The position numbers and the translations under genes were made by a program. The notes beneath the pieces are model-generated. The model was not told the origin of the DNA and did not search any database. It worked only from the letters and a program-made list of their open reading frames with translations. Below, in pieces: positions 1 through 7,654 of a stretch of 48,412 nt of DNA. Source of the stretch: a virus; the IMG/VR virus record IMGVR_UViG_3300035698_032172, positions 1 through 48,412 of that record; one strand, 5' to 3'. The first letter of the stretch is position 1, and every line of letters starts with the position of its first letter.

Positions 1-143
1 AAGAAACCAACGATTCCTTCAAGCCCCCGGAAGCGATCAATGATCATAATTGTTGCGTAGAATGCGATGATTCCCAGGAATATCCATCCTGTAACTTTCA
101 AAGCTGATCCTACTGAAGCTAATATAAATAACGTTTCTAACAT
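1..143 (-). CDS. Membrane protein, 3' end beyond the window
   Basis: The reading frame opens with ATG (MLETLFIL...) and runs off the left edge after about 47 codons. It begins with a short hydrophobic stretch followed by a clear membrane segment (GWIFLGIIAFYATIMII) and a basic-aromatic turn (DRFRG), so it is a small integral membrane protein. GGAAAG lies upstream of the ATG as ribosome site. It is the last visible member of the run of small envelope proteins that follows. Family not recognised. Confidence 0.55.
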   Translation of the reverse strand, partial: MLETLFILASVGSALKVTGWIFLGIIAFYATIMIIDRFRGLEGIVGF

Positions 144-154
144 ATTGTCTTTCC

Positions 155-385
155 TTAATTATTAACAACCCTCACTGTGGTAGGTCCGTCATTTAAAAAA
201 ACAATTCCTGGTTCAAGACTTACCCAATGTAGTTCTTTAGTCGGTATGCCTGCCTGACAAGAGGGACAGGGGCAATGGGGATATGGAGACCCCGCTACTG
301 CCCTTGCCCTAGATGCACAAGATAATAAGGCTATTCCTGCTATAGCTGCTGTGCCTGTCAGTTTCATAAACGATCGTCTATTCAT
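155..385 (-). CDS. Small Tat-type secreted lipoprotein candidate
   Basis: A 76-residue protein whose N-terminus has a twin-arginine motif (NRRSFMKL), a hydrophobic core, and a lipobox-like LLSC near residue 23. This is the layout of a Tat-exported lipoprotein or a Tat signal with an Ala-x-Ala site (SRARA). The mature part holds a CPCPSC motif that could bind metal or form disulfides. Its start overlaps the end of the upstream gene by eight bases (ATGAATAG). Tat signals are unusual for phage proteins, so a role at the host envelope is inferred. Function unknown. Confidence 0.6.
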   Translation of the reverse strand: MNRRSFMKLTGTAAIAGIALLSCASRARAVAGSPYPHCPCPSCQAGIPTKELHWVSLEPGIVFLNDGPTTVRVVNN

Positions 386-629
386 TTTTACAACCTTTTG
401 GCTCTAGCCATATGAATATTGGCTTGATTAAAGGCTTAATTCTTCGGGCGAGATAAAAACCACCAATGAGAATAACTATTATCCACGAAAACAATGACAA
501 CATGGAGCAGGGAACCCTATCGGAGTCGTCCCACTTCCCATTAGTGATATATATAAGAGCAAACCTTGATAGCATTGCATAAGATACAAAACATCCTGCT
601 ACGTATATAAGTAATCCAATTATTATCAA
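378..629 (-). CDS. Small two-span membrane protein, TTG start
   Basis: An 83-residue protein with two predicted membrane segments (residues about 2-25 and 47-62) joined by a polar loop, and a basic C-terminal tail. The chosen start is TTG, overlapping the upstream stop as TTGA and preceded by GAGG at proper spacing; no ATG is available near the first hydrophobic segment. It ends in TAG inside the start of the next gene, one of the clearest cases here where TAG acts as a normal stop. No family recognised. Confidence 0.55.
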   Translation of the reverse strand: MIIIGLLIYVAGCFVSYAMLSRFALIYITNGKWDDSDRVPCSMLSLFSWIIVILIGGFYLARRIKPLIKPIFIWLEPKGCKNE

Positions 630-790
630 AATTCTAACCTCGCAATAGGGACTGCTTCTTGTCCCTCAATTTCCATACGTTCAACGTCTGTTTTAGACCA
701 TGGAGCAGTTTTCACTTCACTACCACAACCATTTAGCACTATTATAAGTGAAAGTGCTATTAATGTCAAGATGATTTTCACTTTTTTCAT
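626..790 (-). CDS. Small lipoprotein
   Basis: A 54-residue protein with a textbook lipoprotein signal peptide: basic MKKVK, a hydrophobic core, then LNGC as lipobox with cysteine at residue 22. The short mature region is polar. AAGGG lies upstream of the ATG. It sits in an operon-like run of small envelope proteins. A sequence resembling a perfect sigma-70 promoter lies inside the signal-peptide codons (see separate entry). Confidence 0.7.
   Translation of the reverse strand: MKKVKIILTLIALSLIIVLNGCGSEVKTAPWSKTDVERMEIEGQEAVPIARLEF
741..769 (-). promoter_or_regulatory. Sigma-70-like promoter inside a coding region
   Basis: TTGACA (769-764), a 17-base spacer and TATAAT (746-741) on the minus strand. 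The spacer contains GCACTTTCACT and GTGAAAAT lies just upstream, the same arrangement as the intergenic promoter near 7.09 kb. Because it lies in the signal-peptide codons of the lipoprotein gene, it may be internal and drive the two downstream genes, or be chance in AT-rich sequence. Confidence 0.45.
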
Positions 791-802
791 AATAAATTCC
801 CT

Positions 803-1081
803 TCATTTTTTATCTATTTTATGTTCAAGTTTTTTTAATATTGGAACTAAATATCTATTTATTAGCCATGCTATCCCCACACATAAAAGGACAGCTGCTC
901 CTATAATGATGCAGAGAGCGATGAGGAGCCATGAGAAGCAAGCTGCAAATACTAACTGTCCTCTTTTATCATTGGTCCAATTCCAAGGATAATCTTCATC
1001 CATTCTTACTCCGCAGAAATATACGATAGTAGCACCGCTTAGCCATACTGATAGCCAAAATGCCCAAACAAATATTATCAT
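803..1081 (-). CDS. Membrane protein
   Basis: A 92-residue protein with two hydrophobic segments (about residues 1-23 and 44-75, the second long enough for two passes) and a polar, basic C-terminus. GAGG lies nine bases before the ATG. The gap to the upstream HNH gene is only seven bases, so it is probably co-transcribed. No recognised family. Confidence 0.65.
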   Translation of the reverse strand: MIIFVWAFWLSVWLSGATIVYFCGVRMDEDYPWNWTNDKRGQLVFAACFSWLLIALCIIIGAAVLLCVGIAWLINRYLVPILKKLEHKIDKK

Positions 1082-1088
1082 ATTAACC

Positions 1089-1370
1089 TCACTTTTTCTT
1101 TTTAACGAAAGCTATAAATTTAGCCATCTTTTCATTTTTTCTTAGCTTCTCTTCTGTGTTAAGATACTTACCAAGTTCTTTAGGTTTAAACGTATCATGT
1201 ATATAATCATGACAATCTTTACACAGCATAAGACCTTGTGTAGTCATATCCATCTTATCAAAATGTTTTTTGAACCACTTATTCTTATGTAATGTCACAG
1301 GAATAAGATGATGAAAAGTTAAGACCTTAACCCTATTGCATAATTTGCAATTTGAGACATATTGTTTCAT
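1089..1370 (-). CDS. HNH endonuclease-like protein
   Basis: About 93 residues with a compact HNH/beta-beta-alpha-metal layout: a first zinc knuckle (CKLC), a central HHLIP with the candidate catalytic histidine, and a second knuckle (CKDCH). The lysine-rich tail could aid DNA binding. The ATG at 1370 overlaps the upstream stop as TGATG. Small HNH proteins of this size in phages are free-standing nucleases, sometimes acting in DNA packaging or homing; no terminase gene is nearby, so the role is open. Confidence 0.7.
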   Translation of the reverse strand: MKQYVSNCKLCNRVKVLTFHHLIPVTLHKNKWFKKHFDKMDMTTQGLMLCKDCHDYIHDTFKPKELGKYLNTEEKLRKNEKMAKFIAFVKKKK

Positions 1371-1765
1371 CACTCACGTTTCTCTTCGCAGCTATTGCAG
1401 AGGGTTTTTATACATTCGCTCTTCCTTAAAGAGACATTAGCCATAGATCCACACTCTTCGCACACACTATAACTTAGTGACTCTGTAAAATGTATCAAAG
1501 AATATTGTTCATCTGAACCTGAACCGCTATTAATATAAAATTTTAGTCCACCGAACTTCTCTTTAACTTGAAATGCGACTACCTGAGGTGCCCCATCTTT
1601 GTCTGTGCATCCCTGTAATGCCCTACAGAGGTGATGAATGAGCCAGAACCATCCATCGTCCGTAGTGATGCCCGATGCCATTGCTGACTCTTGTGGAGTC
1701 TTGTTCCTATCCGCAAAAATTTTTGGGAATTCTTTAAAAAGTTCTTCTTGTCGTTCATGTGTCAT
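1370..1765 (-). CDS. Small protein with C-terminal zinc-binding cysteines
   Basis: A 131-residue protein. The N-terminal two thirds contain a well-folded-looking stretch (WFWLIHHLCRALQG, then VKEKFGGLKFYIN). The C-terminal 40 residues hold CEEC...C...CNSC, a typical zinc ribbon. The pattern of a short alpha/beta domain plus VKEKFG-LRFY and a zinc ribbon recurs in uncharacterised phage and plasmid proteins. Start and upstream stop overlap as TAATG. Confidence 0.6.
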   Translation of the reverse strand: MTHERQEELFKEFPKIFADRNKTPQESAMASGITTDDGWFWLIHHLCRALQGCTDKDGAPQVVAFQVKEKFGGLKFYINSGSGSDEQYSLIHFTESLSYSVCEECGSMANVSLRKSECIKTLCNSCEEKRE

Positions 1766-2202
1766 TAGTTATCCTTTTCTGTCGCATATTTAAGCGACTC
1801 TGCAAAATCTGCTACTTCTTGACCATCTACTCTGGTAAAATCTTTATAGTTCCAGCCTCCATAACACATTGGTCCCTCGGGGTCTCCATCTTCAAAGGTA
1901 TTGATCTCACTATAGAGATTTCCTTCCCACGGAACCATGATAGACAAGCTTAAATAATACTGATTTTCATAATGCCATTTGAATATTAAATCCCATCCTT
2001 CTTGCTTTGTTGACACCTCAGGATTTTTAGTTGTATGACATCTGGCATTAATAGTTGCCATTATGAGCATAGCTTGATAAACCTGTTTATCTTTGAATGC
2101 TTTACACATCTCAGGTTGATCTTCAAACATGAAGTTCATCCAGTTCTCTTTATGCTCTTCTAAGAGAGCATCTATATCAGCTTTGATTTTGTTGAGATCC
2201 AA
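1765..2202 (-). CDS. Hypothetical protein, probable TTG start
   Basis: About 145 residues, acidic and aromatic-rich, with no recognised motif. The preferred start is TTG at 2202, because AGGAAAGGG stands at ideal distance; an in-frame TTG seven codons upstream is an alternative but has no ribosome site. The middle (LIFKWHYENQYYLSLSIMVP) suggests a beta-rich core. Its first codons overlap the end of the upstream gene. Confidence 0.55.
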   Translation of the reverse strand: MDLNKIKADIDALLEEHKENWMNFMFEDQPEMCKAFKDKQVYQAMLIMATINARCHTTKNPEVSTKQEGWDLIFKWHYENQYYLSLSIMVPWEGNLYSEINTFEDGDPEGPMCYGGWNYKDFTRVDGQEVADFAESLKYATEKDN

Positions 2203-2476
2203 TTTTTTCCCTTTCCTGATCAAGTATCCATCTACCTAATCGACAATCGCTATCTTCTCTCTCTATCTGTCCATGTGAATAACAAGGTGTTTTTTTATAC
2301 CACGGAAAATCATGTATAGCACAAGAGTATTCCCCTGGAGTGTCACCTTTAAGATGTTGACAGGGTTCGTTCCCCATTCTAGCTTTCAGGTTATCTTCTT
2401 CAATGCCCTTTTCAGGATCATCGACTATGACAACCATATGTGTCTTACAACAAATTCCACATCTTAGACATTTCAT
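2177..2476 (-). CDS. CxxCGxCC metal-chelating (YkgJ/FliB-type) protein
   Basis: A 99-residue protein starting MKCLRCGICC, the signature of the zinc/iron-chelating CxxCxxCC family, with further cysteines at NEPCQHL, YSCAIH, TPCYSHG and SDCRLG that complete the usual eight-cysteine set. Family members bind an Fe-S cluster or metal. The role in phages is not known. The gene overlaps the downstream start and is separated by about 70 bases from the AIPR-like gene. Confidence 0.7.
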   Translation of the reverse strand: MKCLRCGICCKTHMVVIVDDPEKGIEEDNLKARMGNEPCQHLKGDTPGEYSCAIHDFPWYKKTPCYSHGQIEREDSDCRLGRWILDQEREKIGSQQNQS

Positions 2477-2546
2477 TATTTACCACTTTATAATAAAAGC
2501 CCTAGCAGATCACTCCACCAGGGCTCAAAATACTAATTACAATTTA

Positions 2547-3893
2547 CTACTTCAGCAACTTCTCTACCTCTACGTGCATCTTCTTCCAAGACTTTGGACT
2601 TTTGCCCATCAAAGTCATGTCATACTGAATGTTCTCCATCAAACCAAACAGTGTTTCCATAAGATACTTCCCATTCGTGTCGATGAACTTCTTAGGATCT
2701 TTGCTCCATCGAAGAGTCCCATCGGCATCCTGAATCAACAAAGCCCTTAGTGCAGATAAAAATGGGAACAAGAAAGAATCATGGATATGCGGCATCTGCG
2801 AAGTGTAGTTGGAGAAATAAAGATCTCTACGCTCAGCCCGTACCAGCTTGCTCGCCCTGACACCTCTCGTTGCCTTTGTCAAGTTTTTTACAGGCCAGAA
2901 AACGAAACCGCCCTGAGCGTTTTTCAATGAGAAAATCGAATCGACTGGTCCAAACTCTTTATTATAGTCGGTGTACATTTCGTAAAACTTGCTCTCTACA
3001 TAATCCCACAGTTCAAGAATCTGAGGAACAAGAGGAAGCAGAGCTTTCCAACCAGCTTTGAAATTTGGATTAAGATACTTCTCAGTCATGTTGCCATTTG
3101 CACTCGAAGCGATACAGCATGATCTGAGCCCAGTTCTAGTTCCATCGCTCTTCATTATACCTTGATTAGGATGAAAGATATAAAGTCTTGCTAGTATCTT
3201 ATTAGGACTATAAACATATTTATAGCCATATCCAGTCTCTGGATCTTTGTGCTCAGCATTCTGTGGCCAACCTACCGCACGCTTATAATCTCCCATAGCA
3301 GTTTTAAGTGTATCAAACTCATGATCCCAATTAGCTATAGTTGTATCTGTTACCGAAGTCCCCGTACTTCGTGCCGCAGCGATCCTCGCCATTTCGGGAC
3401 GACTGGTAACACCGGAAATTACCGAAACAGAAACATAAGATTCTGAAAAATCCACTGGTTTTTCACTATTAAGGGATCTTTTCACTGTATCTTTCACAAC
3501 AGCGGTTGTTGTGAATCCATCAATGACTCCATGTAAAGCATAGCTGCCGGTGAAGTTAGAAAGCGTTACAACAACTTCTTCTTTCTTTTCATCATACACG
3601 GCATCTTCTGCCAGGATACAAACTCCACCGTTTTTCAGATGAAAATCTTCAGGATCGTTCAACACTGAATACGCAATGTTTTTAGGTATCCTTTTACGTA
3701 GCAGACTCTCCGGATGCTCTCTAACATTCACATCCTCGTCATACTCTTGTTGAGCAAACTACTCCATGGGAGCTTGAAAATGAATGGTTTTTCGCCCAAA
3801 AGAGTCTTCTCTAAAGACAGCTTCATTCTTGGGCACGCTAAATCGTAAGATTTTAATCTTCTTACCCTTTTTCTTCTTCTTCTTCTTACTCAT
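2547..3893 (-). CDS. AIPR-like protein interrupted by an in-frame TAG
   Basis: The frame starts at an ATG preceded by AAGGAAAATAATT and reads MSKKKKKKKGKK..., then meets TAG at 3761-3759 (codon 45), and continues open for about 404 more codons to tandem TAG-TAA. Just after the TAG come the hallmarks of the AIPR (abortive-infection phage-resistance) family: NVR, an (F/L)KNGG segment (HLKNGGVCILAED; NNGI in the family), and a GVIDGFTTT stretch where the family has VNGxQT. These lie continuous with the N-terminal part, so one protein is intended. Alternatively translation restarts at GTG 3731, but no good ribosome site is seen there. A nucleoid- or defence-related role is only inferred from the family name. 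Confidence 0.5.
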
Positions 3894-3904
3894 AATTATT
3901 TTCC

Positions 3905-3918
3905 TTTCTGGAATTTTA
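3905..3918 (-). promoter_or_regulatory. Degenerate copy of the TTCCAGA element
   Basis: TAAAATTCCAGAAA lies just before the ribosome site of the AIPR-like gene. It matches the core of the AAATTCCAGAGAAA element found at five other places but lacks the GAGAAAT right half, and could be chance overlap with the ribosome site. Confidence 0.25.
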
Positions 3919-4036
3919 TATGAGATTTAAAAAAACATCTTGGGTCATACCGCCTATTTACCCGAAGGATTTTTGAGGAAAACCCTGGAGCAGAAACACA
4001 CGTCCCTTTCAAACTCCATTACTACAATATCACAGC

Positions 4037-4065
4037 ATTATACTACATTAAGAATAATATGTCAA
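4037..4065 (-). promoter_or_regulatory. Strong sigma-70 promoter of the AIPR-like gene
   Basis: TTGACA (4065-4060), exactly 17 bases, TATAAT (4042-4037) on the minus strand: consensus at both hexamers. AAGTGA and TCACTT form an inverted repeat immediately upstream, the second arm running into the -35, which would suit a repressor. The predicted leader of about 135 bases before the ATG is unusually long for this window and contains no convincing gene. Confidence 0.8.
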
Positions 4066-4101
4066 GTGAAAAATATTAAAATAATCACTTTTCTAAACAT
4101 T

Positions 4102-4293
4102 TCATTCTTTATCTCCTGGCACAGGGAATATCAATCTAAAAATGCCCCAAATCGCTGCGATTATGAAAATCGATCCACCTATAATAAAACATAGGATAAC
4201 ACTAAGCACAGGATTTTTATCATTTTGTGGCTGCACTTCATGCATTACAAAAAATGAAAATAGACAATAAATTAAGATACACCATTCTATCAT
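4102..4293 (-). CDS. Small two-span membrane protein
   Basis: A 63-residue protein made of two hydrophobic segments (residues about 2-17 and 29-54) and a short polar end. Its ATG overlaps the upstream stop (ATGA), so it is translationally coupled to that gene. No family recognised. Confidence 0.6.
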   Translation of the reverse strand: MIEWCILIYCLFSFFVMHEVQPQNDKNPVLSVILCFIIGGSIFIIAAIWGIFRLIFPVPGDKE

Positions 4294-4520
4294 TCTATCG
4301 CTCTCAATCTTCGTTTAGATTCGTGCCATTCAGGTCTTTCCCCGATAGCTTCTTCAATTATTTCTTCCATGAAATCCCAACTACCTAAACAGTTGTCTTC
4401 ATGCATAGCAGTTTGACACATCATCATCATAGCCATAACATCATTAGCATCATAGGGTTTATTAAGAACCCTTTTGATTGCTTCTACCATATATCGTCTT
4501 GCATCAGACCTTGTTGACAT
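4290..4520 (-). CDS. Hypothetical small helical protein
   Basis: A 76-residue, mostly helical protein with a methionine-rich stretch (DVMAMMMMCQTAMHED) and a charged C-terminus. No recognised domain. It lies two bases after the upstream gene and is coupled to the downstream membrane protein by an ATGA overlap. Confidence 0.55.
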   Translation of the reverse strand: MSTRSDARRYMVEAIKRVLNKPYDANDVMAMMMMCQTAMHEDNCLGSWDFMEEIIEEAIGERPEWHESKRRLRAIE

Positions 4521-4522
4521 AA

Positions 4523-4903
4523 TTAGAATCCATGTTCATCAAGCCATTTTTCAGTTCCATCCCAATCAAGGATACCTTTTCTCTTATCCTCTGCCCACTG
4601 ATCACTAGCAGACATTTTATAGTAAGCTTTGGTTCTACCTACTCTTTTTTCAAGTCGGATCTGTTCCTTTTGAGCAAACCATTTCTTTTCTTTAGAGGTC
4701 ATCTGCACAACGATTTGTTCTTTCTTAGGTTCTACCGAATCAGACAAACTAACAACTTGCATTATGTCTTTTACAGAAGATTTGAGAAATACTTCAGACA
4801 ACATTTTCTCTAACACTTGTGGATCAATGACCAAAGTATTGGAGTCTTTCATCATATTTTCTCTTCGTATATCTTTTTCAGATTTATCATGCAAACAAAC
4901 CAT
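4523..4903 (-). CDS. Hypothetical charged protein
   Basis: Up to 126 residues. The likely true start is the ATG-ATG pair near 4855 (MMKDSNTLVIDPQVLEKML...), which has GAAGAG at good spacing; the upstream ATG at 4903 has only a distant GGGG. The protein is helical and rich in Lys/Glu/Trp with the ending WDGTEKWLDEHGF. Unrecognised. Confidence 0.5.
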   Translation of the reverse strand: MVCLHDKSEKDIRRENMMKDSNTLVIDPQVLEKMLSEVFLKSSVKDIMQVVSLSDSVEPKKEQIVVQMTSKEKKWFAQKEQIRLEKRVGRTKAYYKMSASDQWAEDKRKGILDWDGTEKWLDEHGF

Positions 4904-4904
4904 A

Positions 4905-5408
4905 TTAATATATCCCCGCTTTCTCTTTTTCTTCTTGTGAGCCAGCTCCCATCATCATATGGTATGCCTGACTCCAGTCATACTCACCTGTCTCTGTTTT
5001 GTAGCCCAACTGACTCATAAAGATAGAGCCGTGACCACCTGCTTCTTTAATCTGTTTGATCAACCAGAAGAAATATTTATCAATATTGACACCACCATTT
5101 TGTATGCATTGGCTTATAGCTTCAAAAGTTGTAAACACAGCATGAGCATCCCAATCAGCAGGAGAGAGATTCGATTTACAGAAGTCGCCTGGAGCATACT
5201 CACACTCAATGAAGAGAGGCATTTTATGCTCTTGACATTTCTCTATCACTTTCCTCATAAGGGGAGAAATTTCTTCATCATATATCTTCTCACGAGCAAT
5301 GCTCTCTTCTGATCTCTCTGATGGATCGATGTTCTCAAGTGGTTGAGAGCCTTCTCCTGCAAAGACTATATGAACATTTTTACCTTCGTCTTTTTTTTCG
5401 TCTTCCAT
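4905..5408 (-). CDS. Conserved-looking hypothetical protein
   Basis: A 167-residue protein with an acidic N-terminal third, then a soluble domain (MPLFIECEYAPGDFC... WDAHAVFTTFEAISQCIQNGGVNIDKYFFWLIKQ) that looks like a compact alpha/beta fold. No catalytic motif stands out. GAGG precedes the ATG and the upstream zinc-binding gene ends two bases before, so they form an operon. Confidence 0.6.
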   Translation of the reverse strand: MEDEKKDEGKNVHIVFAGEGSQPLENIDPSERSEESIAREKIYDEEISPLMRKVIEKCQEHKMPLFIECEYAPGDFCKSNLSPADWDAHAVFTTFEAISQCIQNGGVNIDKYFFWLIKQIKEAGGHGSIFMSQLGYKTETGEYDWSQAYHMMMGAGSQEEKEKAGIY

Positions 5409-5410
5409 TT

Positions 5411-5635
5411 TTAAACCTCATACAATTTATTATTCTTTATTTTTATATTTGCAACATCATGCATTAAACAAACTTCAAATTTTCTATATTTATTAGGACC
5501 GTAACCGAACCTTGTAATCTGAGTCATTACAGTATAAACTTCCCCTATCTCTATCGTGCTTTTGCAGACTCGACAGGTATGTGTTTTTTTTGCTTTCTGA
5601 TCCTTGATAATAATTTTTACATCAGGATTTGTCAA
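5411..5635 (-). CDS. Small zinc-finger-like protein
   Basis: A 74-residue protein with a CRVC pair near residue 21 followed by IEIGEVYTVMT and a later C(LM)H pair, a treble-clef-like arrangement common in small phage proteins that handle nucleic acids or protein partners. It directly follows the kinase-phosphatase gene with one base between. Confidence 0.55.
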   Translation of the reverse strand: MTNPDVKIIIKDQKAKKTHTCRVCKSTIEIGEVYTVMTQITRFGYGPNKYRKFEVCLMHDVANIKIKNNKLYEV

Positions 5636-5636
5636 T

Positions 5637-6587
5637 TTATACTGTTACTCCAACATTAAAAAATTCTTCAGCATCAACGTACTTACCTATATGCGCTCTC
5701 TTGGCAAATGTCTTGTCAGAAGTTCTATCTCCGACCATGATACATTGCCTTGGGTCAAGCTTATATTTATGAAAGAATGTTACTGCCATTCCTGGCATTG
5801 GTTTCCTACAATAGCAACTGATAGGAGGCACGTTGTGAGGACAATAAGCAACTTCGATTTCACGTTCCAACAGTTCATTTGTCCTATCGAAGCAAGCTAT
5901 AGCTTCTGGTTCTGTAGGAGTACCTTTGGCTATACCCGATTGGTTCGATGCTCCTAAGAGCATGTAACCCTGCTCTGCATAACTGTCAAGTACTTCCTGT
6001 CTGTTGGGAAGTATTATTACGTCATTGGGATCAGACGGCCACTTTGCACCTGACTTTGTGTCTCTAAGAGTTCCATCGTAGTCAAGTAAGACTGCTTTGT
6101 TCACCCAGTCCTTAGGAAAGAGTCTATTAAACTCTCTCTTTATTACCATGCCAAAACCTTCACCAGTTGTTGGTTTTTCAAACTCTTTCTTGTACTTAAA
6201 CAGAACAACAGGAGGGAAGATATTAGGACTCTTCTCTTCTTTCATTTCGGAGGCAGAGAGAATCTTACCTTTACGAGCTATCATCCTCATGCAAGCATTG
6301 AACTGAGCATCTTCGATAGAAGTTGCAACCCACTCACAAATAACTTTAGCTCCGCGTGCATTTGCAGAATCGATGAATGGTTTCCTGCTTATAGCATGTG
6401 GGAACGTGTTGTCTAAAATTACGTTCCTGCCGTTCTCAATTTCTACTTCCATCTTAGGTAATAACGCTATAACAGAGCCACCTACTTGATCTCTATTGAG
6501 GTAAGTATAGCCCTTATCAATATACTCTTGAGCAAAGGATGATTTACCTGATGCGGGATAACCAACTATCATTACTACGTCTGACAT
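5637..6587 (-). CDS. pnkp: Polynucleotide 5'-kinase / 3'-phosphatase
   Basis: A 316-residue bifunctional RNA/DNA end-healing enzyme. The N-terminal kinase has a P-loop (GYPASGKSSF, residues 9-18), an NRDQ motif near 32, and the LDNTF motif near 58 typical of T4-Pnk-like kinases. The C-terminal HAD phosphatase has DYDGTLRD (catalytic aspartates near residue 170), a SNQSG motif, and a late VGDRTSD. Together it converts 3'-phosphate/5'-OH ends to 3'-OH/5'-phosphate ends that RNA ligase can seal. The domain order kinase then phosphatase is as in T4 Pnk. It probably works with the two RNA ligases encoded elsewhere in the window. Confidence 0.9.
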   Translation of the reverse strand: MSDVVMIVGYPASGKSSFAQEYIDKGYTYLNRDQVGGSVIALLPKMEVEIENGRNVILDNTFPHAISRKPFIDSANARGAKVICEWVATSIEDAQFNACMRMIARKGKILSASEMKEEKSPNIFPPVVLFKYKKEFEKPTTGEGFGMVIKREFNRLFPKDWVNKAVLLDYDGTLRDTKSGAKWPSDPNDVIILPNRQEVLDSYAEQGYMLLGASNQSGIAKGTPTEPEAIACFDRTNELLEREIEVAYCPHNVPPISCYCRKPMPGMAVTFFHKYKLDPRQCIMVGDRTSDKTFAKRAHIGKYVDAEEFFNVGVTV

Positions 6588-6630
6588 AATCTTTTCCTTA
6601 AAATTTCGTCATCTTTATTTTTAGCCAAAA

Positions 6631-6900
6631 CTATTCTTCATCAGTGTCTTTGTCTTTTTTCCTGAATTGATCCGCCCACTTATCCGCCGCTTTTCCCCAC
6701 TCATCCAATTTAACCAAAAACTTTTCTATCAAATTAGTGTGTTTATCAAGAAATACGCATACCCAAAAGACAACAAATCCTGTGAGAAGAAACACTACTC
6801 CTGACAACACGAATAGGATAGGAATAGCAATCGCCAACCCTATCAGGAATAGAACAAACTTAATAAAACACACTACAATAAAAAACAGTATCTCAAACAT
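6631..6900 (-). CDS. Membrane protein with acidic/basic cytoplasmic tail
   Basis: An 89-residue protein with a long hydrophobic region (residues about 3-50, two passes) and a charged tail (EKFLVKLDEWGKAADKWADQFRKKDKDTDEE). It stops at TAG; reading through would add ten residues to a TAA lying ten bases before the kinase-phosphatase start. The upstream small gene ends nine bases before in the same frame. Confidence 0.6.
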   Translation of the reverse strand: MFEILFFIVVCFIKFVLFLIGLAIAIPILFVLSGVVFLLTGFVVFWVCVFLDKHTNLIEKFLVKLDEWGKAADKWADQFRKKDKDTDEE

Positions 6901-6909
6901 CCTTGCACG

Positions 6910-7068
6910 CTACCCTTTCTTGCTTCCGATCATATAACCTGCCCCTATGCCTATTCCAGCATATAGGAGAGGTTTAGTAATAAATCCATATGGTAGTCCT
7001 GAGAATACGAACATTCCCATAACAACTATGAATAAAGTTATTGATAATATTTCTATTTTCGCCATCAT
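6910..7068 (-). CDS. Small membrane protein
   Basis: A 52-residue protein (MMAKIEILSITLF...) with two hydrophobic passes separated by a GLPYGF turn and ending in a basic SKKG tail. Good start: first gene after a strong promoter, leader only a few bases long. It ends in TAG. It forms the head of an operon with the downstream membrane protein and the kinase-phosphatase. Confidence 0.6.
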   Translation of the reverse strand: MMAKIEILSITLFIVVMGMFVFSGLPYGFITKPLLYAGIGIGAGYMIGSKKG

Positions 7069-7076
7069 TTTATTCT

Positions 7077-7105
7077 ATTATACCAAAAGTGAAAGTGCTT
7101 GTCAA
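7077..7105 (-). promoter_or_regulatory. Strong sigma-70 promoter with TTTCACTT box
   Basis: TTGACA (7105-7100), 17-base spacer, TATAAT (7082-7077). The spacer holds GCACTTTCACTT and AAAAAGTGAAAATT lies just upstream of the -35, giving two oppositely oriented AAGTGAAA boxes about one and a half helical turns apart. It drives the small membrane gene, the 89-residue membrane gene and the kinase-phosphatase. Confidence 0.8.
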
Positions 7106-7122
7106 TAGCTAATTTTCACTTT

Positions 7123-7314
7123 TTAATCAGGTCTTTCCTTGGTCATAATATGGATTATTAGTAAGACCACTAATATGCCTAAGCCAATTTTGCTTGTTGC
7201 TAACAGCCATGCCAGCTTAACAATTGAGCCGAGAATCCATAATGTAATTATGGCACAGATCGCGAATATCAACAGCACTCCTATTAGGCTTGCGCCTTTA
7301 CGATTGTTTTTCAT
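7123..7314 (-). CDS. Small membrane protein with prepilin-like N-terminus
   Basis: The best start is the ATG at 7314 inside the end of the upstream gene (MKNNRKGASLIGV...), giving 63 residues. RKGASLIGVLL recalls a type IV prepilin cleavage site (G followed by SLIxV), but the usual glutamate at +5 is absent. A second hydrophobic segment follows, which pilins lack, so it may simply be a two-span membrane protein. Confidence 0.5.
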   Translation of the reverse strand: MKNNRKGASLIGVLLIFAICAIITLWILGSIVKLAWLLATSKIGLGILVVLLIIHIMTKERPD

Positions 7315-7654
7315 TTTCTGCCTCTTCTTTCTTTTTTTCCTTTTTTCCCGAGAAGGGACCAAAAATGCCCCTAAATAGTTTTTTAAACTGTCTCCCTATC
7401 CAATCAATGAGATAGAAGCTGTTCCATTCTGTTCTATACCCAATAGTTTGCTGGGAGATATGAAAACCTATCGCTGCTAAGATCATTCCTGTTCCCAGAA
7501 ATATAGTTGCAAACCATCCTATAAGTAAGAGAAATAATATTCTCACAAACATCACAGGAGTTGAATCACCGTGAAATACACCTTCATCTTTAGCGAAGTA
7601 TATTGCTATTGCAGTTAATACAAAATATGCTATTATATACCATACTATGTTCAT
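7298..7654 (-). CDS. Membrane protein, coupled start
   Basis: A 118-residue protein with membrane segments at about residues 2-18 and 33-64, followed by an amphipathic and highly charged tail (GKKEKKKEEAENEKQS). GGAGACAG stands before the ATG, which overlaps the upstream stop (ATGA). Unrecognised. Confidence 0.6.
   Translation of the reverse strand: MNIVWYIIAYFVLTAIAIYFAKDEGVFHGDSTPVMFVRILFLLLIGWFATIFLGTGMILAAIGFHISQQTIGYRTEWNSFYLIDWIGRQFKKLFRGIFGPFSGKKEKKKEEAENEKQS

Noticed and set aside
3940-4194. Plus-strand 84-codon frame in the AIPR promoter region
   Set aside because: No ribosome site, it crosses a consensus promoter and the end of another gene, and the encoded sequence has no protein-like pattern.
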